A DNA stretch of 64,000 nucleotides from Schleiferia thermophila (GTDB taxonomy: Bacteria > Bacteroidota > Bacteroidia > Flavobacteriales > Schleiferiaceae): assembly GCF_003337435.1 (NCBI RefSeq), contig NZ_QPJS01000002.1:124001-188000 (forward strand), read 5' to 3'. The notes beneath the pieces were generated by a model, which was not told the DNA's origin, searched no databases, and saw only the letters and a program-made list of their open reading frames with translations. The position numbers were made by a program, and so were the translations under genes. Below are positions 36,471 to 43,642 of the stretch, in pieces (position 1 is the stretch's first letter; every line of letters starts with the position of its first letter).

Positions 36471-36981
36471 ATGGACTGAGAATGTTGAATTGTTTTTCGG
36501 GCATCCTGTAAGTGAAATACCACCTGAACCGGAGGGATGGTTTTCTCTTTGTCATCCTGAAGATCGTGAAAAAGTATCCAACAGTATACGGAGCGCCATT
36601 GATGATAAGAAGAATTACTGGGAGTCAGAGTATAAAATTATTGATGGCTCTGGCAACTACAGATATGTGCTCAACAGGGCTATTTTATTGACTGAGAATG
36701 GGCAAGTGGTCAGAATTATAGGGGCGATACATGACATCACTGCAGAAAAGGAAACGATGAATAAACTATCGGAACAGAATAAAAAACTTCGAGAGATTGC
36801 CTGGACCCAGTCACATCTTGTCAGAGCACCACTGGCCAGGATCTTAGGTCTGATTGAAATGTATGATGAAGTGGAAAAAAACATCGATTCCAAAAGTATT
36901 AATCAACTTATCTATGCATCGGCTAAAGAACTGGACGAAATAATCCACCTCATCAATGACAAAACACAGGATGTCTCATGA
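36379..36981 (+). CDS. C-terminal PAS and HisKA-like part of the sensor (fragment)
   Basis: Only the part from about 36463 (TIEWTENVELFFGHPVSEIP) is homologous; the residues before it are an out-of-frame shadow of the central fragment. It completes a PAS domain (SLCHPEDREKVSNSIRSAID, YRYVLNRAILLTENGQVVRI) and carries the histidine-containing helix SHLVRAPLARILGLIEMYDE. It ends with ELDEIIHLINDKTQDVS, without any ATP-binding N, G1 or G2 box. The last 4 nt overlap the receiver gene. Confidence 0.6.
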   Translation: MRNCKWPICDLALLLRPAQMLSGIGISWTIEWTENVELFFGHPVSEIPPEPEGWFSLCHPEDREKVSNSIRSAIDDKKNYWESEYKIIDGSGNYRYVLNRAILLTENGQVVRIIGAIHDITAEKETMNKLSEQNKKLREIAWTQSHLVRAPLARILGLIEMYDEVEKNIDSKSINQLIYASAKELDEIIHLINDKTQDVS

Positions 36982-37385
36982 AACGATATGAAGTTTTAAA
37001 TATTGATGATGACAAAATCACTTTGATGCTGCATAACATTATAGTCAAATCGACTAAATTACCTCTCGATATAAAAGACTTTGAAAGTGCAGAGACCACT
37101 GTAGAGTATCTCAAAGCGCATAGCGGGATCGAGGATACGTTTTTTTTTATCATGCTTGATATCAATATGCCAGGAATGAGCGGATGGGACTTTTTGGAGT
37201 ATTTGGAAGGAAGACCGGAGATTCAGTGTTCTGTGGCAATGATTACATCCTCGATTGATGGCCGCGACAAGGAAATAGCATCACAGCACAAGCTGGTTAC
37301 GGCTTTTTATGTAAAGCCAATTAACCGCGAAGACGTAATAAAATTTTTTACACAAGGGGGTATTTTTTCGGAGTTGCAATTTTGA
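36978..37385 (+). CDS. Stand-alone response regulator receiver protein
   Basis: This 135-residue CheY-like protein has only a receiver domain. Acidic residues lie near the N-terminus (VLNIDDDKITLMLH), the phosphorylation aspartate in FIMLDINMPGMSGWDFLEYL near residue 57, the conserved Ser/Thr in AMITSSIDGRD and the lysine in TAFYVKPINREDVIKFF. It has no output domain. The ATG overlaps the stop of the sensor (ATGA), so the two would be made together. It probably passes phosphate to or from another kinase, because its partner sensor lacks an ATPase domain. A bidirectional terminator follows. Confidence 0.9.
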   Translation: MKRYEVLNIDDDKITLMLHNIIVKSTKLPLDIKDFESAETTVEYLKAHSGIEDTFFFIMLDINMPGMSGWDFLEYLEGRPEIQCSVAMITSSIDGRDKEIASQHKLVTAFYVKPINREDVIKFFTQGGIFSELQF

Positions 37386-37400
37386 ATATATGGCCAACAA

Positions 37401-37429
37401 AAAGGCCGCCTCATTTCGAGGCGGCCTTT
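37401..37429. terminator. Bidirectional terminator between receiver and glutamine synthetase genes
   Basis: A perfect 11-bp stem AAAGGCCGCCT / AGGCGGCCTTT has a 7-nt loop. It lies between two converging genes that end at 37385 and 37454, and A/T-rich arms on both sides can serve either strand. Confidence 0.85.
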
Positions 37430-37453
37430 AAGCAGAAGTGGGGTTTATCAGGA

Positions 37454-39646
37454 TTATTTAGAAAAGAGCAGTTCCCTGTATTTTGGAAGAGGCCATAGCT
37501 GGTCGTCGATCAGGAGTTCGAGTTTGTCGACTTCATATCTGATTTTCTGGAAGTAGGGTAGCACTTTTTCACAATATGCTATAGCGCGTTCTTCGGCATC
37601 TTCTATTTTGTTACAAACCTTTCGGGTTTCGATCATTTCTTCTTTGAGCGCAATAATGGTGGAGACTCGCCTAGAGATTTCTTTAATCATATCGAGCTGC
37701 TCTTTAGCTACGAGGTTGTATTCGTTTTCGGGCAGAATCAGCTTAAGCGAACGCACATTTTCGATCAAAGTATTTTGATACTTAATGGCAACGGGCACAA
37801 TGTGATTTCCGGCCATGTCACCGAGTACACGACTTTCAATTTGAATTTTTTTGAAGTACATTTCCTGCATAATATCGTAGCGGGCGTGCACTTCGCGCTC
37901 GTTCATCACGTCTTGATTTTCAAAAAGTTTAATCGCTTTTGGGTCGATATAGGCCTTGAGGGCGTGAGGTGTTGTCTTGATGTTGTTTAAACCTCGGCGA
38001 GCGGCCTCCTCTACCCATTCCTCGCTGTAGCCATCGCCTTCAAAGAGGATAGGTTTTGATGTGATGATGTACTTTTTAAGCACATTGAAGATGGCATCGT
38101 CTTTTTTCATTCCACTATCGACGAGCTTATCAACTTCGACTTTAAAGTCAGAAAGCTGTTGAGCCATTATGGTATTGAGTACTGTCATAGGCCCTGCACA
38201 GTTGGCCGAGGCCCCTACGGCGCGGAACTCAAATTTGTTTCCGGTGAAAGCAAAAGGAGAGGTTCGGTTTCGGTCGGTATTGTCGAGCAGGATTTCCGGA
38301 ATCCTGCCTACTACATTGAGTTTTAGTTCAGTTTTTTGTTCCGGGGAGAGTTTACCTTCTTCTACTTTCTCAAGCTCGTTGAGCACGGAGGTGAGGAACT
38401 CTCCGATAAAAACTGAGATTATAGCCGGAGGAGCTTCGTTGGCACCAAGGCGATGGTCATTTTGTGCAGAGGCGATGGATGCCCGGAGCAGATCGGCGTA
38501 TTCGTAAACGGCCTTGATGGTGTTTACAAAGAATGTTAGGAACATCAGATTGCTCTTTGGTGTACGACCGGGTGAGAGCAGGTTTTTGCCGGTGTTGGTG
38601 GCTAAGCTCCAGTTGTTGTGTTTACCGCTTCCGTTGATTCCGGCGAATGGTTTTTCGTGGAGAAGTACCCTGAAATTGTGCCGTCGGGCTACCTTGTCCA
38701 TCAGGTCCATCAGAAGGGAGTTGTGGTCTACGGCTATGTTTGACTCTTCGAAAATGGGTGCCAGTTCGTATTGACTGGGAGCAACTTCGTTGTGTCGTGT
38801 ACGGACCGGAATGCCGAGTTTATAGCATTCGAATTCGAGCTCTTGAATAAATTTTATTACCCGCTCCGGTATGGAGCCGAAGTAGTGGTCTTCCAGTTGC
38901 TGGCCTTTGGCTGGCGCATGACCCAGCAGGGTGCGTCCTGTCATAACCAGGTCGGGGCGGGCATTGTACAAAGCTGTGTCGATGAGGAAGTATTCCTGTT
39001 CCCAGCCAAGGGTCGAGTATACTTTCGTTACATTTTTATCGAAATACTGACATACGGCTGTAGCCGCTTTGTCGAGGGCATTCATGGATTTGAGCAGTGG
39101 GGTTTTGTAGTCGAGCGCTTCGCCGGTATAGGACACAAAAACTGTGGGGATACAGAGGGTATTTCCCATGACAAAGGCAGGAGAGGTGGGGTCCCATGCG
39201 GTGTAGCCGCGTGCCTCGAAAGTATTTCGGATGCCTCCGGATGGAAAGGACGATGCATCAGGTTCTTGTTGGACGAGTTGGCCTCCGTTGAATTTCTCTA
39301 TGGCGCGTCCTTCGCCGGTTGGCTCGAAGAAAGAGTCGTGTTTTTCGGCTGTGGCACCGGTGAGTGGCTGAAACCAGTGGGTATAGTGGGTAGCACCCAG
39401 GCTTGTAGCCCAGGCTTTCATGCCGGCTGCTATTTGGTCAGCTTTTTCACGTGAGATTTTAGAGCCATTGATGATGGCGTCCAATACGGCTTCATAAGCT
39501 TCTGAGGTTAGAAATTCTTTCATCGCCCTATCGTTGAATACATGGCTGCCAAATACCGCGCTTACTTTGGCTGTTGGGAGTGAAAACTCTACAGGTTTTC
39601 GCTTGATACTTTCAAAAAGTGCTGTGAATCGAAGGCTTGTCATCAT
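37454..39646 (-). CDS. glnN: Glutamine synthetase type III
   Basis: This 730-residue enzyme joins ammonia to glutamate, the main route of ammonia assimilation in this phylum. Length and motifs identify GSIII: an N-terminal domain (PVEFSLPTAKVSAVFGSHVF), the segment GWEQEYFLIDTALYNARPDL with metal-binding glutamate, RHNEVAPSQYELAPIFEESN, the nucleotide and substrate segment AGINGSGKHNNWSLATNTGK, and DRNRTSPFAFTGNKFEFRAV. The C-terminal helical region is typical of GSIII. It is transcribed alone, from a TTTG-N19 promoter upstream to a bidirectional terminator downstream. The start may be either of two adjacent ATG codons. Confidence 0.96.
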   Translation of the reverse strand: MMTSLRFTALFESIKRKPVEFSLPTAKVSAVFGSHVFNDRAMKEFLTSEAYEAVLDAIINGSKISREKADQIAAGMKAWATSLGATHYTHWFQPLTGATAEKHDSFFEPTGEGRAIEKFNGGQLVQQEPDASSFPSGGIRNTFEARGYTAWDPTSPAFVMGNTLCIPTVFVSYTGEALDYKTPLLKSMNALDKAATAVCQYFDKNVTKVYSTLGWEQEYFLIDTALYNARPDLVMTGRTLLGHAPAKGQQLEDHYFGSIPERVIKFIQELEFECYKLGIPVRTRHNEVAPSQYELAPIFEESNIAVDHNSLLMDLMDKVARRHNFRVLLHEKPFAGINGSGKHNNWSLATNTGKNLLSPGRTPKSNLMFLTFFVNTIKAVYEYADLLRASIASAQNDHRLGANEAPPAIISVFIGEFLTSVLNELEKVEEGKLSPEQKTELKLNVVGRIPEILLDNTDRNRTSPFAFTGNKFEFRAVGASANCAGPMTVLNTIMAQQLSDFKVEVDKLVDSGMKKDDAIFNVLKKYIITSKPILFEGDGYSEEWVEEAARRGLNNIKTTPHALKAYIDPKAIKLFENQDVMNEREVHARYDIMQEMYFKKIQIESRVLGDMAGNHIVPVAIKYQNTLIENVRSLKLILPENEYNLVAKEQLDMIKEISRRVSTIIALKEEMIETRKVCNKIEDAEERAIAYCEKVLPYFQKIRYEVDKLELLIDDQLWPLPKYRELLFSK

Positions 39647-39665
39647 AAAGTTTAAATTTTAGCTG

Positions 39666-39696
39666 CAAATGAAGCATCTTTTGAAAGCCCCACAAA
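39666..39696 (-). promoter_or_regulatory. Promoter of glnN
   Basis: On the minus strand TTTG (39696-39693) and TTCATTTG (39673-39666, one mismatch to TAnnTTTG) are separated by 19 nt. The start codon lies 20 nt downstream. Confidence 0.55.
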
Positions 39697-39727
39697 AAAA
39701 ATTTACCAAAAAAATGGTTTAACACAC

Positions 39728-39782
39728 AAAAAAAAGGGGGGGTATAATCAAAAAAAAGCATTTTTACAACAAGACCCCCCCT
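39728..39782 (-). terminator. Homopolymer terminator after the CoA-transferase gene
   Basis: On the minus strand a run of seven G (39782-39776) can pair with eight C (39743-39736), directly followed by eight T. The loop of 32 nt contains its own small A/T hairpin (AAAAATGCTTTTT). It is placed 49 nt after the stop codon. The stem is pure G:C homopolymer, an unusual form. Confidence 0.6.
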
Positions 39783-39830
39783 AAAAATTTTTGTGGAAAG
39801 TACCGCGACAATCCAAAAATTAAAAAATTT

Positions 39831-41117
39831 TCAATAAGCCGATTTTTTTATTTTGAATCTTTCGTAGATGGCTTTGTCGAGCATTTCTCTGTGGTCGGGG
39901 TGGGCTATATCGCGCAATGCCAAAGCTCGCTGATGTAGGTTTTTTCCATAGAGGTATGCGATTCCGTATTCGGTGACGACGTAGTGCACATGTGCTCTGG
40001 TGGTTACTACTCCGGCGCCTGATTTTAGGGTCGGGACGATTTTGCTGTGTCCTTTGCTGGTAGTAGTTCCTATGGCGATAATGGGTTTACCCCCTTCTGA
40101 AAGGGCGGCTCCTCGCATAAAGTCCATTTGTCCGCCGACTCCCGAATACTGATACGTACCAATTGAATCAGCGCATACCTGGCCGGTCAGGTCTATTTCT
40201 ATGGCCGAGTTGATGGAGACCATTTTTGGATTCTGGCGAATAACGGCCCCATCGTTTACGTAATTCGCTTCCAGAAACCTGAATGAGGGATTGTCATCGA
40301 GAAAGTCGTAGAGCTCTCTGCTGCCAATGGCAAATGTACTGACGACTTTGCCGCGATGTTTTTTCTTATAGGTATTGGTGATGACTCCCTTTTTGATCAG
40401 ATCCACTACCCCATTGGAAAACATTTCGGTGTGGATGCCGAGGTCTTTGTGGTTGCCCAATGCCATAAGTACGGCATCGGGGATGCTGCCAATGCCCAGC
40501 TGTAAGGTGGATCGGTCGTCAACGAGGGTGGCTATGTGCTGCGCAATTTTTTGTTCACAATCGCCGATTTCTTTTCTGTAATCTATTTCGGGGAGGTCGT
40601 CTTCGCACCATACGGCCATTTCTATATCGGACTGATGAATGATGCCATCGCCGTGTGTTCGTGGCATTTTAGGGTTGATTTGAGCTATGACTTTTTTGGC
40701 GTGTTTTACAGCCGAACGGGCGACATCGATACTGGTGCCTAGTGAGCAAAAGCCGTGTTTATCTGGTGGGGAAACATGAATGAATGCCACATCGATAGGT
40801 AAAATTCCAAGTTCAAAAAGGCGATTGATTTCGCTTAAAAAAATGGGAATATAGTCACCTCGCGGGCTGTTGACGGCATCGCGTATATTGGCAGATACGA
40901 AGAGGGAATTGATGTAAAAATGGCCTTCCATATCGGGTGCTGCCAGGGGCATTTGGCCAAGGGTGGAAATGCTGATGACTTCTACATCGGACAATTCATT
41001 TTTTCGTTCGGCCAGTGCTTTGGCAAGCTTCTGCGGTGTGGCTGCACTTCCGTGTAAGAAAATTCTCTGACTTGACTGCACTACTGATACAGCTTCTGCC
41101 GGTGATACGTATCTCAT
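39831..41117 (-). CDS. Acetyl-CoA hydrolase / 4-hydroxybutyrate CoA-transferase family protein
   Basis: This 428-residue protein belongs to the acetyl-CoA hydrolase/transferase family, which moves coenzyme A between acetyl-CoA and short acids such as butyrate or 4-hydroxybutyrate, or hydrolyses acetyl-CoA. Typical segments are RIFLHGSAATPQKLAKALAE at the N-terminus, DVAFIHVSPPDKHGFCSLGT, TLQLGIGSIPDAVLMALG, HTEMFSNGVVDLIKKGVIT and the C-terminal GVGGQMDFMRGAALSEGGKP. The exact substrate cannot be read from the sequence. It is cytosolic, stands alone and is followed by an unusual homopolymer terminator. Confidence 0.9.
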   Translation of the reverse strand: MRYVSPAEAVSVVQSSQRIFLHGSAATPQKLAKALAERKNELSDVEVISISTLGQMPLAAPDMEGHFYINSLFVSANIRDAVNSPRGDYIPIFLSEINRLFELGILPIDVAFIHVSPPDKHGFCSLGTSIDVARSAVKHAKKVIAQINPKMPRTHGDGIIHQSDIEMAVWCEDDLPEIDYRKEIGDCEQKIAQHIATLVDDRSTLQLGIGSIPDAVLMALGNHKDLGIHTEMFSNGVVDLIKKGVITNTYKKKHRGKVVSTFAIGSRELYDFLDDNPSFRFLEANYVNDGAVIRQNPKMVSINSAIEIDLTGQVCADSIGTYQYSGVGGQMDFMRGAALSEGGKPIIAIGTTTSKGHSKIVPTLKSGAGVVTTRAHVHYVVTEYGIAYLYGKNLHQRALALRDIAHPDHREMLDKAIYERFKIKKSAY

Positions 41118-41137
41118 AAAGTATTGTAAATTGACAA

Positions 41138-41145
41138 CAAAGGTA
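41138..41145 (-). promoter_or_regulatory. Promoter -7 element of the CoA-transferase gene
   Basis: TACCTTTG on the minus strand matches TAnnTTTG, 20 nt before the start codon. The -33 element is not clear. Confidence 0.52.
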
Positions 41146-41313
41146 TGGGGCCTGAATAGCGATAAAACTGACTTTTCTAAGGTTCAGGGTGGTTTAACGG
41201 GCGTTTAGTTATTCAGTGGTGTAGTTAAGACTGGTCATGGCTAACCTAAGTCATTTTTCAGTAAGGTGATTTGTCTTCCTTTTGCCAGGGATTGGAAGGT
41301 AGTCTTTTCGCAT

Positions 41314-42336
41314 ATGGACACAGCAAGCATCAAAAGGTATTTAAGCAAGCGCTTTGGGCGAGCATCATGGATTTGGAGGTGGACCAGGATAAGTTCTGCT
41401 GCATTGTTTCAAATGGAGTACTGGTTACAATATACGAGAGGAAATCCATCGAGGAGTTTTCGAGAGCTCTACATTGAACCTGTAAGCTACTGCAATCTGC
41501 GATGTCGGTGGTGTGCTCTGGACCATTCAAAATCCAAGAAGAGATTGGATGTAGATATTTTCAGAGAGGCACTTAATCAGATTGTCTTTGATGAACGATT
41601 GCAATATTTGAGATGGATTCACTTGCACAATGGAGGAGAAAGCACCTTGCATCCAAATATTGTGGAGATGTTGTCTTTGGTAGAAAAAGCTAAGGAAAAG
41701 GCACTGGAGCATGGGAGGAGGTTTCCAAAGGTGAGTTTACTGACCAATGGTACGGTGGGGCGATGGGATTTACTCCAAGCATTGAAGGAAACAAGGGCCA
41801 TTGATGTATTGAGAATCAGCATGGATGGGGGTAGTCCACAGCAGTATGAATACATCCGGGGAAGGGCCAGTTGGGGCGACTTCAGCAAGACTGCACGTGA
41901 GCTGATAGCTGCGGTACGCACTAATCCAAATGCAGTGCGTGTAGAATTTATTTCGCTGATAGAAGATGACCAGTTGCCTGGCGCCTTGCGAAAGAATCGA
42001 GAATTTGCCGATTTGCTGGGACTGGCGGATGATTATGAGGTGAGGTACAATCATGGCTGGGGAGGGCAGCTGGAGGATGAACCGAAAAGACTTCCAAATC
42101 CACTGCCTTGGTATCAGCGTGGATGCAGGCTGCTGCTACATTCTTTGGTATTGCTTGCTGACGGGTATGTGACGGTGTGCTGTGCGGATTTAAATGGAAG
42201 AGGGGTTATTGGGAGATTTCCACAGGAGCGTCTTGTGGATATTTACATGAAGGCGAAGCGCCAATGGATGCTGAAAAAGGTGTCGGAGGGCAAAAATGCT
42301 GAGGTGCCTTTATGTGCATCGTGTGAGGGGTTTTGA
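41314..42336 (+). CDS. Radical SAM protein with a SPASM-like C-terminus
   Basis: From ATG 41314 the protein has 340 residues. The radical SAM cluster motif is CNLRCRWC (within VSYCNLRCRWCALDHSK), followed by the glycine-rich segment IHLHNGGESTLHP and LRISMDGGSPQQYEYIRGRA for SAM binding. The C-terminus has further cysteines (RGCRLLLHS, VTVCCADLNGRGVIG and LCASCEGF), which resemble a SPASM-type auxiliary Fe-S site. The reaction is unknown; SPASM relatives modify peptides, sugars or proteins. A GTG start at 41266 is also possible. A Wzz-like and a ligase gene follow after a family B repeat, so a polysaccharide link is possible but unproven. Confidence 0.85.
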   Translation: MDTASIKRYLSKRFGRASWIWRWTRISSAALFQMEYWLQYTRGNPSRSFRELYIEPVSYCNLRCRWCALDHSKSKKRLDVDIFREALNQIVFDERLQYLRWIHLHNGGESTLHPNIVEMLSLVEKAKEKALEHGRRFPKVSLLTNGTVGRWDLLQALKETRAIDVLRISMDGGSPQQYEYIRGRASWGDFSKTARELIAAVRTNPNAVRVEFISLIEDDQLPGALRKNREFADLLGLADDYEVRYNHGWGGQLEDEPKRLPNPLPWYQRGCRLLLHSLVLLADGYVTVCCADLNGRGVIGRFPQERLVDIYMKAKRQWMLKKVSEGKNAEVPLCASCEGF

Positions 42337-42337
42337 A

Positions 42338-42502
42338 GGGGGCGGCTCAGGTGAGCCCGATGTGGGGAGGCTGCACGGCTTGCATGAGGTGGCCGTAGAG
42401 CCCCGACAGGGGGTCCCGGCTGTATCAGCCGGGACGGAAGCGAAGCGTACCTCGGAGGACACCGACCCCCGCCGGCCTTTAAGCCGGCGGGGGGCATGCC
42501 CC
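42338..42502 (-). repeat. GC-rich structured repeat, family B, copy 1
   Basis: Read on the minus strand it opens GGGGCATGCCCC, then an 11-bp stem CCCCCGCCGGC / GCCGGCGGGGG, TCGG, and GTACGCTTCGCTTCCG. A 10-bp stem GTCCCGGCTG / CAGCCGGGAC and a GGCTCA / TGAGCC hairpin follow. It aligns with 58382-58545. It lies directly after the radical SAM gene but points against it. It is strikingly GC-rich compared with its surroundings. Confidence 0.75.
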
Positions 42503-42552
42503 TAAATAAAAAGGGATTGAAAAAAATATTACAATGTATTGAATGTCGGAAT

Positions 42553-42584
42553 TTTGGGTGATGAGTCGCGTTTTTGTAGGTTTG
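42553..42584 (+). promoter_or_regulatory. Promoter of the Wzz-like / ligase operon, TTTG-N20-TAGGTTTG
   Basis: TTTG (42553-42556) and TAGGTTTG (42577-42584) are 20 nt apart, a full match to the Bacteroidota -33/-7 pattern. The start codon is 26 nt after the -7 element, so the leader is very short. Confidence 0.75.
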
Positions 42585-42610
42585 GCGGAAAATTTTAGTT
42601 TTTCAATGCA

Positions 42611-43642
42611 ATGAAAAGTGGCAAAAAGAAGAAAAATATATTTGATTCATCGGGGATTGTGCTGTTTGCCTGGAGGTGGCGCAGGCCATTGCTGGTCATA
42701 TCCTTGTCTGCCGCAGTATTGTCGTTTATTTTTTCCTCACCTCCTTTTGTATATCCGAGGTACAAGAGTACGGTAATTCTTTTTCCGTCGACTACCTACT
42801 CGGTTTCTAAGGCGCTGCTGCCTCAGCAGTTTGGGGTGAATCAGGATGTGCTACAGTTTGGGGAGGAGCAGCAAGCCGAGCAGTTGCTTCAGATTTTGAA
42901 TTCGGATGAGATTAAAAACAGGATAATTGAAGAATTTGATCTGATGCGCCACTACCGGATTAATCCGAAGGCAAGGTACAAATACACAAAACTCAACAAG
43001 AGGTATGCAAAGAACATTTCCTTTCGCAGGACGGAGTTTATGTCGGTGGAAATCAAGGTGCTGGATGAGTCACCGGATACGGCTGCCATGATAGCCAACA
43101 GGATCGCTGAACTACTGGATGAGGTAAAAAACAAAATTCAGAAAGAACGCGCGGTAAAGGCCCTTGCCATCGTGGAAAATGAGTACTATAGCCTGGCAAA
43201 GGAGATCGAGGAGAAGGAAAACCGCCTGACCGAACTGAGGTTTAAGGGGGTACATGACTATGAGCGGCAGGTAGCTGCTCTGACGGAGCAGTTGGGTAGC
43301 GCTATAGTGAAGGAAGGTCCCGGAAGCAGGAAAGCAAGGGAGATTCAGAACATGCTGGATACTCTGGCTAAGTATGGTGGGCTATATGTATCGCTCAGGG
43401 ATGAGCTGTCGCTTCTGAAGGAAGAACTTGTGAAGTTGAAAACCAAATATGACCAGGCCAAAGTGGATGTGAATGAGTTTTTGCCAGCGACGTTTAAGGT
43501 AAACATGGCTTATCCTGCTGAGCGGAAGACGTATCCGGTCAGGAGTCTGATTGTGCTGTTGAGTTTTCTGAGTGCATTTGTATTTACTATGATTGTAATT
43601 GCTGCAGCGGAAAGTATTCGAAATTCGAAGCTGGAGGGTTGA
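42611..43642 (+). CDS. Wzz-type polysaccharide chain-length / export protein
   Basis: This 343-residue inner-membrane protein has two membrane helices, about 30-48 (PLLVISLSAAVLSFIFSSPP) and 313-333 (SLIVLLSFLSAFVFTMIVIA). They enclose a periplasmic domain with the Wzz entry motif YPRYKSTVILFPS and a long coiled coil (about 180-285, NEYYSLAKEIEEKENRLTEL). A proline-rich PAERKTYPVRS motif precedes the second helix. Such proteins set the length of O-antigen or take part in capsule and exopolysaccharide export. No tyrosine kinase domain is attached. The following ligase-like gene starts within its stop codon (TTGA). Confidence 0.88.
   Translation: MKSGKKKKNIFDSSGIVLFAWRWRRPLLVISLSAAVLSFIFSSPPFVYPRYKSTVILFPSTTYSVSKALLPQQFGVNQDVLQFGEEQQAEQLLQILNSDEIKNRIIEEFDLMRHYRINPKARYKYTKLNKRYAKNISFRRTEFMSVEIKVLDESPDTAAMIANRIAELLDEVKNKIQKERAVKALAIVENEYYSLAKEIEEKENRLTELRFKGVHDYERQVAALTEQLGSAIVKEGPGSRKAREIQNMLDTLAKYGGLYVSLRDELSLLKEELVKLKTKYDQAKVDVNEFLPATFKVNMAYPAERKTYPVRSLIVLLSFLSAFVFTMIVIAAAESIRNSKLEG

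Larger units (their letters stand above)
34657..36981 (+). pseudogene. Multi-PAS HisKA-like sensor gene broken by two frameshifts
   Basis: Three reading frames join into one protein of about 770 residues. A membrane N-terminus (34657-34848) runs into a T7 tract at 34840-34846, where a -1 shift continues as LTFISHKNLSGLLNKLSIIE. A second shift (+1) near 36461-36468 joins DAIWDWDLVD to IEWTENVELFFGHPV. The assembled protein has two membrane helices, about four or five PAS domains and a C-terminal HisKA-like helix pair (LREIAWTQSHLVRAPLARIL) but no HATPase domain. The frameshifts may be real decay, sequencing or assembly errors, or slippage at the T7 tract. The receiver gene overlaps the end by 4 nt, which argues that the locus was recently functional. 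Confidence 0.7.
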
